Shown: piece after piece, positions 18,266-27,208 of the stretch
How positions within the stretch are numbered: position 1 is the stretch's first letter
Layout of the letters: every line of letters starts with the position of its first letter
Source: an uncultured Draconibacterium sp.
GTDB taxonomy: Bacteria > Bacteroidota > Bacteroidia > Bacteroidales > Prolixibacteraceae
DNA length: 64,000 nt
Assembly: GCF_963676815.1 (NCBI RefSeq)
Contig: NZ_OY781365.1
Location: 3,196,501-3,260,500 of the forward strand
Direction of reading: 5' to 3'
The notes under the pieces: generated by a model
Told to the model about the DNA's origin: nothing
Seen by the model: only the letters and a program-made list of their open reading frames with translations
Databases searched by the model: none
Position numbers and translations under genes: made by a program

Positions 18266-19877
18266 ACAGCTAATTACAGGAATCGGAATGTTTTGCTTGT
18301 TCTTCTTAACTTTAGCAGTAAGCGAAACAAGTGCACAGGAATCGACTAACCTGAAGGAGGGAAAGGTTTCATACATCACCGGTGAAAATATTTATGTACG
18401 TTTTGCTTCAACAGAACAAATTGAAAATGGCGATACTTTATTTGTCCAAAATGAAAACGGATTGGTGCCGGCATTGTTGGTTAATCACCGTTCTTCCATT
18501 TCGTGCCTTTGCGCGGTAATAGGCGATCATAAATTTAGTGTTGATGATGTTATTTACAGCAGACTGGGCAATACACCTCTTCAGCAAATAAAAGAGGCGC
18601 AACAACAGCTACCTGAGCAAGATGTAAACGAACAGGTTTTAACCACTGTTGAGCAGGAAAAAGTTGCATCGCGAATTCAGGAAATAAACGGGAGGTTATC
18701 CATGTCGTCGTACTCTAATTTTTCAGACGAGGGAGATGATGTTCACCGTTTCCGGTATACCTTGTCGGCAAAAGCAACAAACCTTGCTCAGTCGAAATTA
18801 TCAGCCGAAACCTATATTTCATTTACTCATAAACTAAACGAGTGGGATGTAGTAAAAGAAGATCTGAATAATGCCTTGAAAGTATACAGTCTGGCCTTGA
18901 GATACGATATTAATGAATCGGCAACTGTTTGGGCTGGGCGTAAAATAAATCCGCGTATAGCAAATGTTGGAGCAATTGATGGTTTGCAGTTCGAATATAA
19001 ATTTAAAAACATGTTTGCCGGAATTGTTGGTGGTTCGCGACCCGATTACCAGGATTACGGTTATAACTTCGATTTGTTTGAATACGGCGCTTATGTTGGA
19101 CAGAGTACAAAAACAGAAAACGGTGTTGTGCAATCGTCGCTGGCATTTTTCGAGCAACGAAATACGGGCAATGTCGATCGCCGCTTTGTTTACCTGCAGC
19201 ACACCAATTCTGCCATAAAAAATCTGACATTGTTTTCGTCGCTGGAACTTGATTTGTATAAACTAGAAAATGATGAACCCACGAATACCGTTAGTTTAAC
19301 CAGTTTGTATTTGTCGGCACGCTATCGGTTTTCACGACGTTTCTCTGCTTTTGCCTCGTATGACAATAGAAAGAATGTAATTTACTACGAAACTTTCAGA
19401 AATTATGCCGATGAGGTTTTACAGCAGGCAAGTCGGCAGGGGGTACGATTACGACTAAACTACCGTCCGGTAAATGGTTTTATTGTTGGGACCAGTGCCG
19501 GAACACGTTTTCGCGATGCAGATCCGAGACCAACAAAAACATTGAACGGCTTTGCAACCTGGACCAAAGTTCCGGCCATAAATGCTTCGCTCAGTGTTAC
19601 GGCTAATTTAATGCAAACAAGTTATCTCGACGGGCAAGTGTACGGAGCACGATTATCAAAAGATTTGGTTTCAGGGAAATTGTATACCATGTTGCATTAT
19701 CGTTGGGTAGATTTTCAATATGTAAATACTTTAACTAATTTGCAGCAGCACATTGGCGAGATTGATTTGTCGTATCAGTTTAATAAAAAACTATACCTGT
19801 CGGCCAATTACGAGGCAACATTTCAAGACCAACAGTTGTTTAACAGAGTGTACCTTAACTTGAGAATTAAATTTTAA
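18258..19877 (+). CDS. Outer membrane beta-barrel protein of the cytochrome cluster
   Basis: A 539-residue exported protein. The ATG at 18258 overlaps the 40-heme stop by 8 bp and has GGAGGG upstream. After a signal peptide (ending TSAQ) comes a soluble domain (about 25-135) and then a long stretch of alternating amphipathic strands rich in Tyr, Arg and Phe that ends in LRIKF, the terminal Phe signature of BAM-inserted barrels. It has no TonB box or plug and no heme motif. The inferred role is the barrel through which the cytochromes exchange electrons across the outer membrane, comparable in position to MtrB/PioB, but no sequence similarity to those is claimed. Confidence 0.72.
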   Translation: MIKQLITGIGMFCLFFLTLAVSETSAQESTNLKEGKVSYITGENIYVRFASTEQIENGDTLFVQNENGLVPALLVNHRSSISCLCAVIGDHKFSVDDVIYSRLGNTPLQQIKEAQQQLPEQDVNEQVLTTVEQEKVASRIQEINGRLSMSSYSNFSDEGDDVHRFRYTLSAKATNLAQSKLSAETYISFTHKLNEWDVVKEDLNNALKVYSLALRYDINESATVWAGRKINPRIANVGAIDGLQFEYKFKNMFAGIVGGSRPDYQDYGYNFDLFEYGAYVGQSTKTENGVVQSSLAFFEQRNTGNVDRRFVYLQHTNSAIKNLTLFSSLELDLYKLENDEPTNTVSLTSLYLSARYRFSRRFSAFASYDNRKNVIYYETFRNYADEVLQQASRQGVRLRLNYRPVNGFIVGTSAGTRFRDADPRPTKTLNGFATWTKVPAINASLSVTANLMQTSYLDGQVYGARLSKDLVSGKLYTMLHYRWVDFQYVNTLTNLQQHIGEIDLSYQFNKKLYLSANYEATFQDQQLFNRVYLNLRIKF

Positions 19878-19889
19878 ACTATAAAAAGA

Positions 19890-20651
19890 ATGATGAGGAT
19901 GAAGACGAGTAGAATAGTGGTGATTCTTGCGGTTGCTACTATGTTTTTAGCGTGTGTAAGAAATAAAAATGCAAATTCGGTTCAGAATCAAACCCAGAAT
20001 CAGAGTGAATTTAACATGATTAAAGTTTCGGAGGTAATTCAGGGAGGTAATTATACTTATATAAGCGCCAAAGAAAATGGTGCGGATAAGTGGATTGCAG
20101 TGTCAAAACAAGAGGTGAATCCGGGAGAAGTTTTATACTACTACGATGCATTGCCCATGGAAAATTTCCATAGTAAAGAGATTGATAAAACTTTTGATGT
20201 AATTTATTTTGTAAATAACATCAGCAAAAATCCGCAAAGTTCTGGAAATGCAACAATGGCTAATCCGCATGCAGGAACTGTACCACCACACAACGGAAAA
20301 GTTGAAGCTAGTGATGCTGAAGTTGAAATAAGTAAAGCAGATGGAGAACTGAAGATTGCCGATGTTTTTGCGAACAAAGCCGATTACAGTAGCAAAGAAT
20401 TTGAGATTCGTGGTTCAGTTGTAAAAGTAAATGAGCAGGTAATGGGAAAAAACTGGGTACACATTCAGGATGGCACCGGTACCGATGGTAAATTCGATCT
20501 GACAATTACAACACAAGCCGACGTTAAAGTTGGTGACGTGGTAACTTTTAAAGGAAAACTTACGTTGGAAAAAGATTTTGGCGCCGGTTATTTCTACGAT
20601 GTAATTATGGAAGATGGATCCCTGATTGAAAAAGAGGGAACACAGATTTAG
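19890..20651 (+). CDS. OB-fold lipoprotein of the cytochrome cluster
   Basis: A 253-residue lipoprotein: signal with lipobox and Cys22 (MFLAC), then a low-complexity Asn/Gln linker, a central domain (about 38-110), a His-containing linker (MANPHAGTVPPHNG) and a C-terminal OB-fold-like domain (about 150-250) with FEIRGSVVKVNEQVMGKNWVHIQDG. Such domains in exported proteins of cytochrome clusters are often labelled nucleic-acid binding, but a nucleic-acid role is unlikely outside the cytoplasm. It could be a cytochrome assembly or docking factor; function unknown. It follows the barrel gene after 12 bp. Its 3' end overlaps the convergent cyclase gene by 4 bp. Confidence 0.75.
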   Translation: MMRMKTSRIVVILAVATMFLACVRNKNANSVQNQTQNQSEFNMIKVSEVIQGGNYTYISAKENGADKWIAVSKQEVNPGEVLYYYDALPMENFHSKEIDKTFDVIYFVNNISKNPQSSGNATMANPHAGTVPPHNGKVEASDAEVEISKADGELKIADVFANKADYSSKEFEIRGSVVKVNEQVMGKNWVHIQDGTGTDGKFDLTITTQADVKVGDVVTFKGKLTLEKDFGAGYFYDVIMEDGSLIEKEGTQI

Positions 20652-22441
20652 TGAATATCTTTATATCCTTTAATGGCTTCGAGATAAGCTGTTAAAGGAT
20701 ATAACTTTTCATCGTACCACAACGATGCAAAATACAATCCGATAGGGGCTTTTTTAAGCCCGTTTTTTTTGTAGTAAACGTCAAGCCACACCAAACCTTT
20801 TTCGATCTCTGGTTTCGATTTTATGCCGTTCAAAGCTGCAACGGCAAGTGCTGTTTCTTCCATCGAACCTTGAATGCCATAGTCTCCACCCCAACTGCCA
20901 TTTTCGTTCTGAGCTTTTAGTAGGAAGTTGGTTCCGGCATCAATCATTTTCTGAATTCTTTCAGTTAAAGCAGATCCAACAGTTAACATTGGTTTTGCTT
21001 TCTGAAAATAGCTGAGTACCCGCGCTGTTCCGTAAACCGGATTTTCATGATTTTTGGTATGCTGGTTGCCAAACCAAAGCGGGAACCACGAACCATTTTC
21101 TTTTTGATGTTTTTCCAGATAATCGACAGCTTTGTTTATGGCTGAATTGTAGTGCTTTTTCTGTTTTGAATTCAGCTCCGCTTTATAAATGTCCAGAAGT
21201 TTGGCAAGTGCCCAAACACAGTGCCCCGTTAAATCGGCACAACTCTGATCGAAAGGTAATTTACCCCAGCCCCGCGAAAAAGTAGGGAATCCACCATCGT
21301 TATTTTGGAGTTGCAACAACCATTCTCCGCCAACTAAAATCTCCTCTCTTATTGTGTGGTGCGGAGCAAGCTCCAAAAGAGCCAGAATTGCTCCCGGCGT
21401 ATCGTCGCAATCGGGGACCGATCCCGAATAATTTGTCCAGCCCCAGCCTCCCGGCGAAGTGCCGTTGAATGGATGAATTGTTTTATTCTGTACGGAAAGC
21501 AAATGATTAACAATTCGTTTTTGCTGTGTCTTGGTCAGGACTTCATTTTTTCGATTTCCTAAAGCTTTAACACTTAATGTGGTTACCCATGTTGAGAGAT
21601 CGATGTCGATTGGCCAACTGCCATCTTCGCGTTGTGTACGCTTCAAAAAGGCAATGCCTTTGTCAACTACAACCGAATCTCTGAATCCTGCATTAATCAG
21701 GCTCAATGCTACAAAAGCAGTCAATGGAATCGCTTCCAAAAAACCGCCGCTTTCCGGAAGTGATCGTTCCAGAATTTTAAGGGCTTTCTTTTCTGCCTTA
21801 GTCCGGATGGCACGTGTTAATCCGTTCGATTTTTTCTTGCGGAACACCACAATTCCAACAGCAATAAGTGCCGGAATTGCATAACTGACCACACTTAAAT
21901 TTAACAAACGGTAAAACCGGCGAGGTAACAAAGCCAGCTCGAAAGGCAGTTGTGGAATGTGCTTAAAACCATCGTCGCCGGGAATACCGCAAAGTGCGCA
22001 CAAGGTTAATATCGGAACCGAGAATGTATAATCTTTTTGGTAATGATTGAGAATTACTTTGGCCACCTGATCAGAGCGAACATCAACATTTTGTGTAAGC
22101 AGGTAATCAGCCAGTTTCTGCTGTGTTGCTTTTACTTCAGTATTATTTGCGTAGAGATTCAGTGCCGCATAAGAAAGTAACGAAGTTGAAATATTAGCCG
22201 GACTTTCGGGGGTATCACCATAACCGCCATCAGAATTCTGATTTAACGAAAGCCATTTCAGTCCTTTTTCAATCTCCGGTTGATGAAGCGTTGCGTCGTG
22301 GAAATGGAGTGCAGCAACAGCAACGGCAACACCCAATGCACTCGACGATAATTCTCCCGACCAGAATCCTTCATCGTTAAGTTCACCAAGCAAAATATCG
22401 CTCAATTCCTTAAACCGTATTTCCAACTCCTCTTTTTTCAC
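20648..22441 (-). CDS. Squalene-hopene-cyclase-like class II terpene cyclase
   Basis: A 597-residue protein with a GTG start at 22441. Repeated alpha-toroid QW-type motifs are visible, for example QNSDGGYGDTP, QREDGSWPI, QNNDGGFPTF, QKENGSWFPLW and QNENGSWGGDYG. The catalytic acid motif DxDDT is present as DCDDT near residue 343, in the context GSVPDCDDTPGA. The stretch PESGGFLEAIPLTAFVA is also characteristic. The family protonates and cyclises squalene or related isoprenoids at the membrane. It is the last gene of a five-gene operon containing a polyprenyl synthase. No squalene synthase gene is in the window, so the substrate is open. Confidence 0.85.
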   Translation of the reverse strand: MKKEELEIRFKELSDILLGELNDEGFWSGELSSSALGVAVAVAALHFHDATLHQPEIEKGLKWLSLNQNSDGGYGDTPESPANISTSLLSYAALNLYANNTEVKATQQKLADYLLTQNVDVRSDQVAKVILNHYQKDYTFSVPILTLCALCGIPGDDGFKHIPQLPFELALLPRRFYRLLNLSVVSYAIPALIAVGIVVFRKKKSNGLTRAIRTKAEKKALKILERSLPESGGFLEAIPLTAFVALSLINAGFRDSVVVDKGIAFLKRTQREDGSWPIDIDLSTWVTTLSVKALGNRKNEVLTKTQQKRIVNHLLSVQNKTIHPFNGTSPGGWGWTNYSGSVPDCDDTPGAILALLELAPHHTIREEILVGGEWLLQLQNNDGGFPTFSRGWGKLPFDQSCADLTGHCVWALAKLLDIYKAELNSKQKKHYNSAINKAVDYLEKHQKENGSWFPLWFGNQHTKNHENPVYGTARVLSYFQKAKPMLTVGSALTERIQKMIDAGTNFLLKAQNENGSWGGDYGIQGSMEETALAVAALNGIKSKPEIEKGLVWLDVYYKKNGLKKAPIGLYFASLWYDEKLYPLTAYLEAIKGYKDIH

Positions 22442-22595
22442 ATTTTATATTTTAAACACAAAGACTCGAAGACACTAAGAATTTTTTTCTCGCAAAGACG
22501 CAGAGCCACAAATTTTTGCCTATTGTTATTTGCCAATTGTCAACTCCTTCTAAAATCTTCATTCCTCAATCATATTTAATCCTTCATCCTTCCAA
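22442..22595. repeat. Dispersed-type intergenic repeat and low-complexity tail
   Basis: Contains CACAAAGACTCGAAGACAC and CGCAAAGACGCAGAGCC-like phrases (22456-22513) that look like the dispersed intergenic repeats of Bacteroidota, followed by a CTTCATTCC/TTCATCC low-complexity stretch up to 22590. No gene is visible. Confidence 0.5.
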
Positions 22596-23429
22596 TTAAT
22601 CCTTAACAAGGCTTCCTAAAGCCAACATCCCATAAAACGTATATTCCAAATCGCGGGTTTTATCGCCGTCGCCGGAAAGAAAGGCTCCTGAAAGATAATT
22701 CATTTGAATAAAATCAAGACAATCGGGAGTAATCAGGCGCAGATCGTAATTCGTTTCTGCCAAAGAAAAAAGAGCCACGCCGGTTGATAAAGTGTCGCTA
22801 AAAGGCGTGGTTTCAAAAGCTTTGAATCCTGCTTGCTGTTGGTGAAATTCCAATAAAAGTTTTTGGTATTTTTTGTGCCCCAATCCCAAATCGAAACGGG
22901 CAAAACAAAGCGCCGCTACCAAACTGCATGGCGAATTATCTTTTACCTTATAAAAAGGCAGCCAAACGCGTGCCATCAAATTAAAAAGAAAGCGGCTTTT
23001 AGTAGTGGCATCAAAAGTTAATGCCAGCAGGAAAAAGCGGTACGAAATATCCATAAAGTTATGCCCCGAGAAAACTTTTCGAAGTAACGAAAACACTGAT
23101 TCATTTTTTTGGTGCGGAAACAATTCGGTTTTCATCAGGTTTAGCGCCAGTTCTTCAACGGTACTCGATGTGGCAGGTTGTTTAGATATATATATTTTAA
23201 GTTGTTCAATTTCTTCATTTTGTTTGATGGCAAAACTTAACCAGCAGCCAAATAGCGAGTAATAGGGATCAGAATTTCCGGCACGGTCGCAAAAGCCGCC
23301 CGAGCGGTGTTGCTGACTTTTAATAAAAACAATGATTTCCTGTTGGATTTCGGGCGCTAAAGTTTCAAATCCTAAAGAAAGTCGCCGAACCAGTTTTTTG
23401 TAGATCGCGATTTTCTTTGGTTTACTCAT
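22596..23429 (-). CDS. Alpha-toroid prenyltransferase-beta-like protein
   Basis: A 277-residue protein resembling a short prenyltransferase/squalene-oxidase repeat protein: RSGGFCDRAGNSDPYYSLFGCW near residue 40 and DLEYTFYGMLALGSL at the C-terminus are typical of prenyltransferase beta-subunit toroids. It lacks the DxDDT acid motif, so it is unlikely to cyclise by itself. The ATG overlaps the stop of the upstream polyprenyl synthase gene by 8 bp (ATGAGTAA), indicating translational coupling. Its role may be to bind the prenyl substrate or partner the larger cyclase; this is inference. Confidence 0.7.
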   Translation of the reverse strand: MSKPKKIAIYKKLVRRLSLGFETLAPEIQQEIIVFIKSQQHRSGGFCDRAGNSDPYYSLFGCWLSFAIKQNEEIEQLKIYISKQPATSSTVEELALNLMKTELFPHQKNESVFSLLRKVFSGHNFMDISYRFFLLALTFDATTKSRFLFNLMARVWLPFYKVKDNSPCSLVAALCFARFDLGLGHKKYQKLLLEFHQQQAGFKAFETTPFSDTLSTGVALFSLAETNYDLRLITPDCLDFIQMNYLSGAFLSGDGDKTRDLEYTFYGMLALGSLVKD

Positions 23430-25005
23430 TGGTGGTTTCAGATTTAAAGATTTTCCCCATTACGCCATACAGGCTCAAACGCAGTTTGGAGTTTTCCAGT
23501 TTATCGAGTTCTGCATAACAGTTGTCAACGTAGTTTTGTAAGTATCCTTTGGCTACTTCCTGTAGTTCTGTTTCGTCTATCAGTTTCCTAAATTCAGCTA
23601 CTTGCTCAAACAAATTCGTTGGTGGTTCTTTGTCCTGATCTGCAAAATGTTTATTCAACAAGGCCAGCAGGAATGGGTAATCGCCGGTTTTTTCAGCATC
23701 GTGCGGTTCGGTATATTCATTCAGGTCGTCGCGAATTTGATAGGCAATTCCCATAAAATCAGCAAACTGTTCCAGAATATCTTGCTCTGCTTTGTTTGCC
23801 CCGCCAACAATTGCTCCCAGCAACAAAGCCACCTTAATTGCTTCTCCGGTTTTGTGCTTAAAAACCTCGATCATCTCGTGTGGGAGCAGCTGGATTTGTC
23901 CATCATTAAAAAGAATGTCAACACCCTGTCCGCGCGTTAATTGTATGTGCGAACGGGCAACAAAGCTCAACGCGTTTTTTAAAATTTCTGCCGAAGTGTC
24001 GAGCTTACTTAATAATTCGTACCCTTTGCCAATCAGGAAATCGCCGGCATTTATTGCTTGGGGCACACCATATTTTGCATGTGCGGTAAGCGTGTTGTAG
24101 CGTTGTTTGGCATTGTCTTCAATATCGTCGTGAATGAGCGATGCCTTATGGAAGCACTCAATGATTAATGTTAAAGGCTGCAGGAGTTCATCGTTCTCCC
24201 CATATGAGTAAGCCAGGTAACTTAAAGCTGCAAGCAGCGGTCGTATTCGCTGTCCGTCAATAAGCAAATATTCCTGCGCAATTTGTTCTGTTTTATCGCG
24301 GCCCTGTATGTGTTTTTCAATGTTTTCTTTTGTGAAAAAATCTTCGATTCGATTTTTCAGTAATGACACTGAAATGGGCTGGTGTTTTTCATCAGCTTCA
24401 AACGAACGCATTTCATCCAAAATCCATTTGATATCGGCGCGTGTGTCTTCGCAACCGTCAAAAAGTAGCGGAATTCCAATTACCGGAACAGCCGCATTTG
24501 ATACCGGCTCGAACGAACGTTGCAACACTGGCATACAACTCACCCCGATCACAGCATCAATCGATCCTTCTTCCACTAAACCAACAGCAACAGTTGTTCC
24601 TTCGGCCACAAGGTTGGCGTAACCTTTTGATTCGGCTTCGATCAACAGATCATCTATGGGGCAGGCTTTACATCCGGCACAGTTTAGTCCCAGCTCGTCG
24701 AACATGCCCTCGCATTTTTCTTTGTTGTTCAAACATTGGGGGAGCAATAATAAACGGCGGTTCATGGGGGTGGCTTTCACGGTTTTTCGCCACGATTCGT
24801 TGCCCAGCAGAACCATGGCAAAAGGAATAAAATCATCCGAAATTTCCTGTTCACGGACCATTGCAGTTGCCAATTGCTCGAGTTTCAAAATGTTGACAGG
24901 AGGACGCATACCGGTTTTTTCTGCCATAGCAGCAGCAGCCTTACGCATTTTGTTGCGCACGAACAATTCCTCAGGAACTTTTAATATGCCGTTTGTCTCC
25001 TTCAT
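23422..25005 (-). CDS. DUF116-polyprenyl synthetase fusion
   Basis: A 527-residue fusion. The N-terminal part (about 10-200) has the cysteine pattern of DUF116 proteins: QCLNNKEKCEG followed by LNCAGCKACPIDDL. The C-terminal part (about 230-520) is an isoprenyl diphosphate synthase with the first aspartate-rich motif LIHDDIED (near 291) and the second motif as QIRDDLNEY, an atypical form of DDxxD. It probably makes a C10-C20 or longer prenyl diphosphate for the cyclase of this operon. The ATG at 25005 lies one base past the upstream stop; a longer form from 25095 would overlap that gene by 89 bp and is less likely. Confidence 0.85.
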   Translation of the reverse strand: MKETNGILKVPEELFVRNKMRKAAAAMAEKTGMRPPVNILKLEQLATAMVREQEISDDFIPFAMVLLGNESWRKTVKATPMNRRLLLLPQCLNNKEKCEGMFDELGLNCAGCKACPIDDLLIEAESKGYANLVAEGTTVAVGLVEEGSIDAVIGVSCMPVLQRSFEPVSNAAVPVIGIPLLFDGCEDTRADIKWILDEMRSFEADEKHQPISVSLLKNRIEDFFTKENIEKHIQGRDKTEQIAQEYLLIDGQRIRPLLAALSYLAYSYGENDELLQPLTLIIECFHKASLIHDDIEDNAKQRYNTLTAHAKYGVPQAINAGDFLIGKGYELLSKLDTSAEILKNALSFVARSHIQLTRGQGVDILFNDGQIQLLPHEMIEVFKHKTGEAIKVALLLGAIVGGANKAEQDILEQFADFMGIAYQIRDDLNEYTEPHDAEKTGDYPFLLALLNKHFADQDKEPPTNLFEQVAEFRKLIDETELQEVAKGYLQNYVDNCYAELDKLENSKLRLSLYGVMGKIFKSETTNE

Positions 25006-25006
25006 A

Positions 25007-26203
25007 TTAACCGTAGGCGCCAAAGCCAAAAAATGCCCGTTTTTTTGCAAAGCGATACACCCAACTCTTTTCGCGAACAGGTTTGGCCGAGCCATGACTG
25101 GAAACTTTTTCCATTTTGCTCAGTCGTTCGGCTTCGTTGTCGCGGCCCGATGTATCTTTTGCGGCGTGTTTTTTTGTATATTTTACCAACCACTGCGGAT
25201 CATCCATAACGATGCATCCTGTGGTCAATTTTGGTATTTCAGTTTTAAATCCTGCCAGGAAAGTTGAATTTCGATATGTGCTTTCCAAATCACCTTCGGC
25301 CACATTGTTGGTGGCAAATTGGATTACAGGACAAGGTTCGATATCGCCCGATGCATTAATGTGGTGACTCAGTCCCGATGCCGCCGGACACAAGCCGTTT
25401 CCATTCTCATCCCAGTAAGCATCAATAATAGCGATGTTATATTTCTTGCGCGCATCAACGATAAATTGGCGAAGCTGCTCAATCTGTTCAGCCGAAAGAC
25501 AAAGATCAACTGTTGCATCTTGTCCCGCCGGACGATAAATATAGTACCACAAATACAGCACTCCACGATCGATCAGTGATTGAATAAACTCATCCGAGAA
25601 AGCCAGCTCGATGTTTGATTTACAAACACTCATAGCTACACCTGTTATCAATCCAGCATCGGTTGAATGATCGATAGCAGCCTGTGCTTTTTGATAAACG
25701 TTTTTTCCTCCGCGGCGCACGTCGGCTACTTCGTTGTCGCCTTCAAAACTGATTAGCGGAGAAACGTTGGCCAGTTTACGCAAACGTTCAGCAACGTCTT
25801 GAGTTAGCAAAGTGCCGTTGGTAAACAGCTGAAAATAGCAATCGGAATGTTTCTCAAAAACATCGAAAAGCGGTTTGTACATTAGTGGTTCGCCCCCCAG
25901 TATTCCGAAAAAGTATGATCCTTTTGCTTTCGATTGCGTTATGATGGAATCCAACATCTTGGGCGACATGCGCGCATTCTGTTTTTTATGTGTCACCCAG
26001 CATCCCTGGCAATTCAGGTTGCAGTCGTCGGTAACCGAAATAAAATGAAATGCCGGAAAGAAATCTCCTTTTTTCAAACGTTTTTGAAAACGCTGAATGC
26101 CACGGGCACCTTTTATACCCATGTTATATGCAAACTTATACAAGCATTTTTTATCTGTTTTCAACAATTGTTTAAGCATCGCTTTTTGGTTTTTTAAAGC
26201 CAT
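25007..26203 (-). CDS. Radical SAM enzyme of the terpenoid operon
   Basis: A 398-residue radical SAM protein. The cluster motif CNLNCQGC (CxxxCxxC, near residue 60) is followed by GGEPLMY. The C-terminal part has further cysteines (GLCPAAS, EPCPVIQ, TGCIV) in a SPASM-like arrangement that may hold a second cluster. By context it may modify a lipid, as HpnH-type enzymes add adenosyl to hopenes, but it is not clearly HpnH. An alternative ATG at 26179 would overlap the upstream stop by 8 bp, the same spacing seen between the next two genes; the start is therefore uncertain. Confidence 0.82.
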   Translation of the reverse strand: MALKNQKAMLKQLLKTDKKCLYKFAYNMGIKGARGIQRFQKRLKKGDFFPAFHFISVTDDCNLNCQGCWVTHKKQNARMSPKMLDSIITQSKAKGSYFFGILGGEPLMYKPLFDVFEKHSDCYFQLFTNGTLLTQDVAERLRKLANVSPLISFEGDNEVADVRRGGKNVYQKAQAAIDHSTDAGLITGVAMSVCKSNIELAFSDEFIQSLIDRGVLYLWYYIYRPAGQDATVDLCLSAEQIEQLRQFIVDARKKYNIAIIDAYWDENGNGLCPAASGLSHHINASGDIEPCPVIQFATNNVAEGDLESTYRNSTFLAGFKTEIPKLTTGCIVMDDPQWLVKYTKKHAAKDTSGRDNEAERLSKMEKVSSHGSAKPVREKSWVYRFAKKRAFFGFGAYG

Positions 26204-26954
26204 TTTTCAATTCTTCTAGTGCTCTTTTTTTCTCTTCTTCGGCTTGTTGAAAAGCGCCTTGCCTGAAAATATTTCTCCGGGCGTTGTTTCGTTCGTTCAG
26301 CATAACAAACAAATTTCCTTTTTGATCGGTTGCCGCAGTCTTTTTATCCCCGGTTGGTTCAGCGCCTGATAACGTCGAATTTTCAGGTAAACGCGGGAAA
26401 ATTATTGCCGACGCCGGGCAGGTTCTTCCACATGCCGGGCAGTTGTTTTTGCACGATAACGGATTAACTACCTCGAGGCTTTTTTTGTTGTATGAATAAA
26501 CTCCAAAAACGCAGAACCGTGCACATTGTCCGCAAAGGGTACAGCGCTCTTTATCGATGATCGGATACCAGGCCGGAACTTTTAGGTCGGTCTTTATTGT
26601 TTCGTATATGCTGTTTTCTTGTTTTTCTTCAATTTTGGTGGCTATCTCCGCAGTAATTTTTTCAGTATCGGTTTCTCTAAAATTAAATACCTCGTAATTA
26701 CTCAGCTGCACCTCGTTCTGCTCGAACATATTTTTTATGGCCCGCGGATAACAGGCGGCAATCAGCGTTTTTTCATACTTCTGATCAAGTTCGTGCAGGA
26801 ATTCCTTTTCGTTCAGTGAGAAAGCACACAGGTCGTGTAGTTCGAATATATCAACTCCGAGCGGTTTAAAAGCTTCAGAAAGCTCTTCTTTTTTATCGTC
26901 GGAAATGATGCCCGCACCACAGTTGCAAAAAATCAGGCAAGTTTTGTTCGTCAT
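26172..26954 (-). CDS. Iron-sulfur protein with ferredoxin domain
   Basis: A 260-residue protein that starts the terpenoid operon. An N-terminal domain (1-110) begins with CLIFCNCGAGI and contains AACYPRAIKN, reminiscent of the cysteine-rich part of HdrA-type proteins. The middle (about 125-195) has two [4Fe-4S] motifs: CTLCGQCARFC and CKNNCPACGRTCP. A basic, helical tail follows. It likely supplies electrons to the neighbouring radical SAM enzyme; the genes overlap by 32 bp (or 8 bp with the alternative start). No transmembrane segment is seen. Confidence 0.78.
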   Translation of the reverse strand: MTNKTCLIFCNCGAGIISDDKKEELSEAFKPLGVDIFELHDLCAFSLNEKEFLHELDQKYEKTLIAACYPRAIKNMFEQNEVQLSNYEVFNFRETDTEKITAEIATKIEEKQENSIYETIKTDLKVPAWYPIIDKERCTLCGQCARFCVFGVYSYNKKSLEVVNPLSCKNNCPACGRTCPASAIIFPRLPENSTLSGAEPTGDKKTAATDQKGNLFVMLNERNNARRNIFRQGAFQQAEEEKKRALEELKNGFKKPKSDA

Positions 26955-27208
26955 CTTTATGGTAATGAAAAGCTAAATAAGCAAAATTCTGCACAACTTA
27001 AAAATGCTTGTCCGCCTTTAACAATCAATTAAGACAGATAGGCTTTTAACTGCGATGAATGAAATTGTTTTGCAGATGAGTTGACACGATTGGCAGAGGA
27101 ATTGATACGGACATTGAATTAATGGGATAAAAGACCGGGAATGCCCTGATTTTGTAATAATTATTCCGAAATTTATACCAGTACATTGTAACAGACAATC
27201 TTAATATT

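Noticed and set aside
25005..25095. Longer start of the polyprenyl synthase fusion
   Set aside because: It would overlap the radical SAM gene by 89 bp, whereas the ATG at 25005 abuts that gene's stop.
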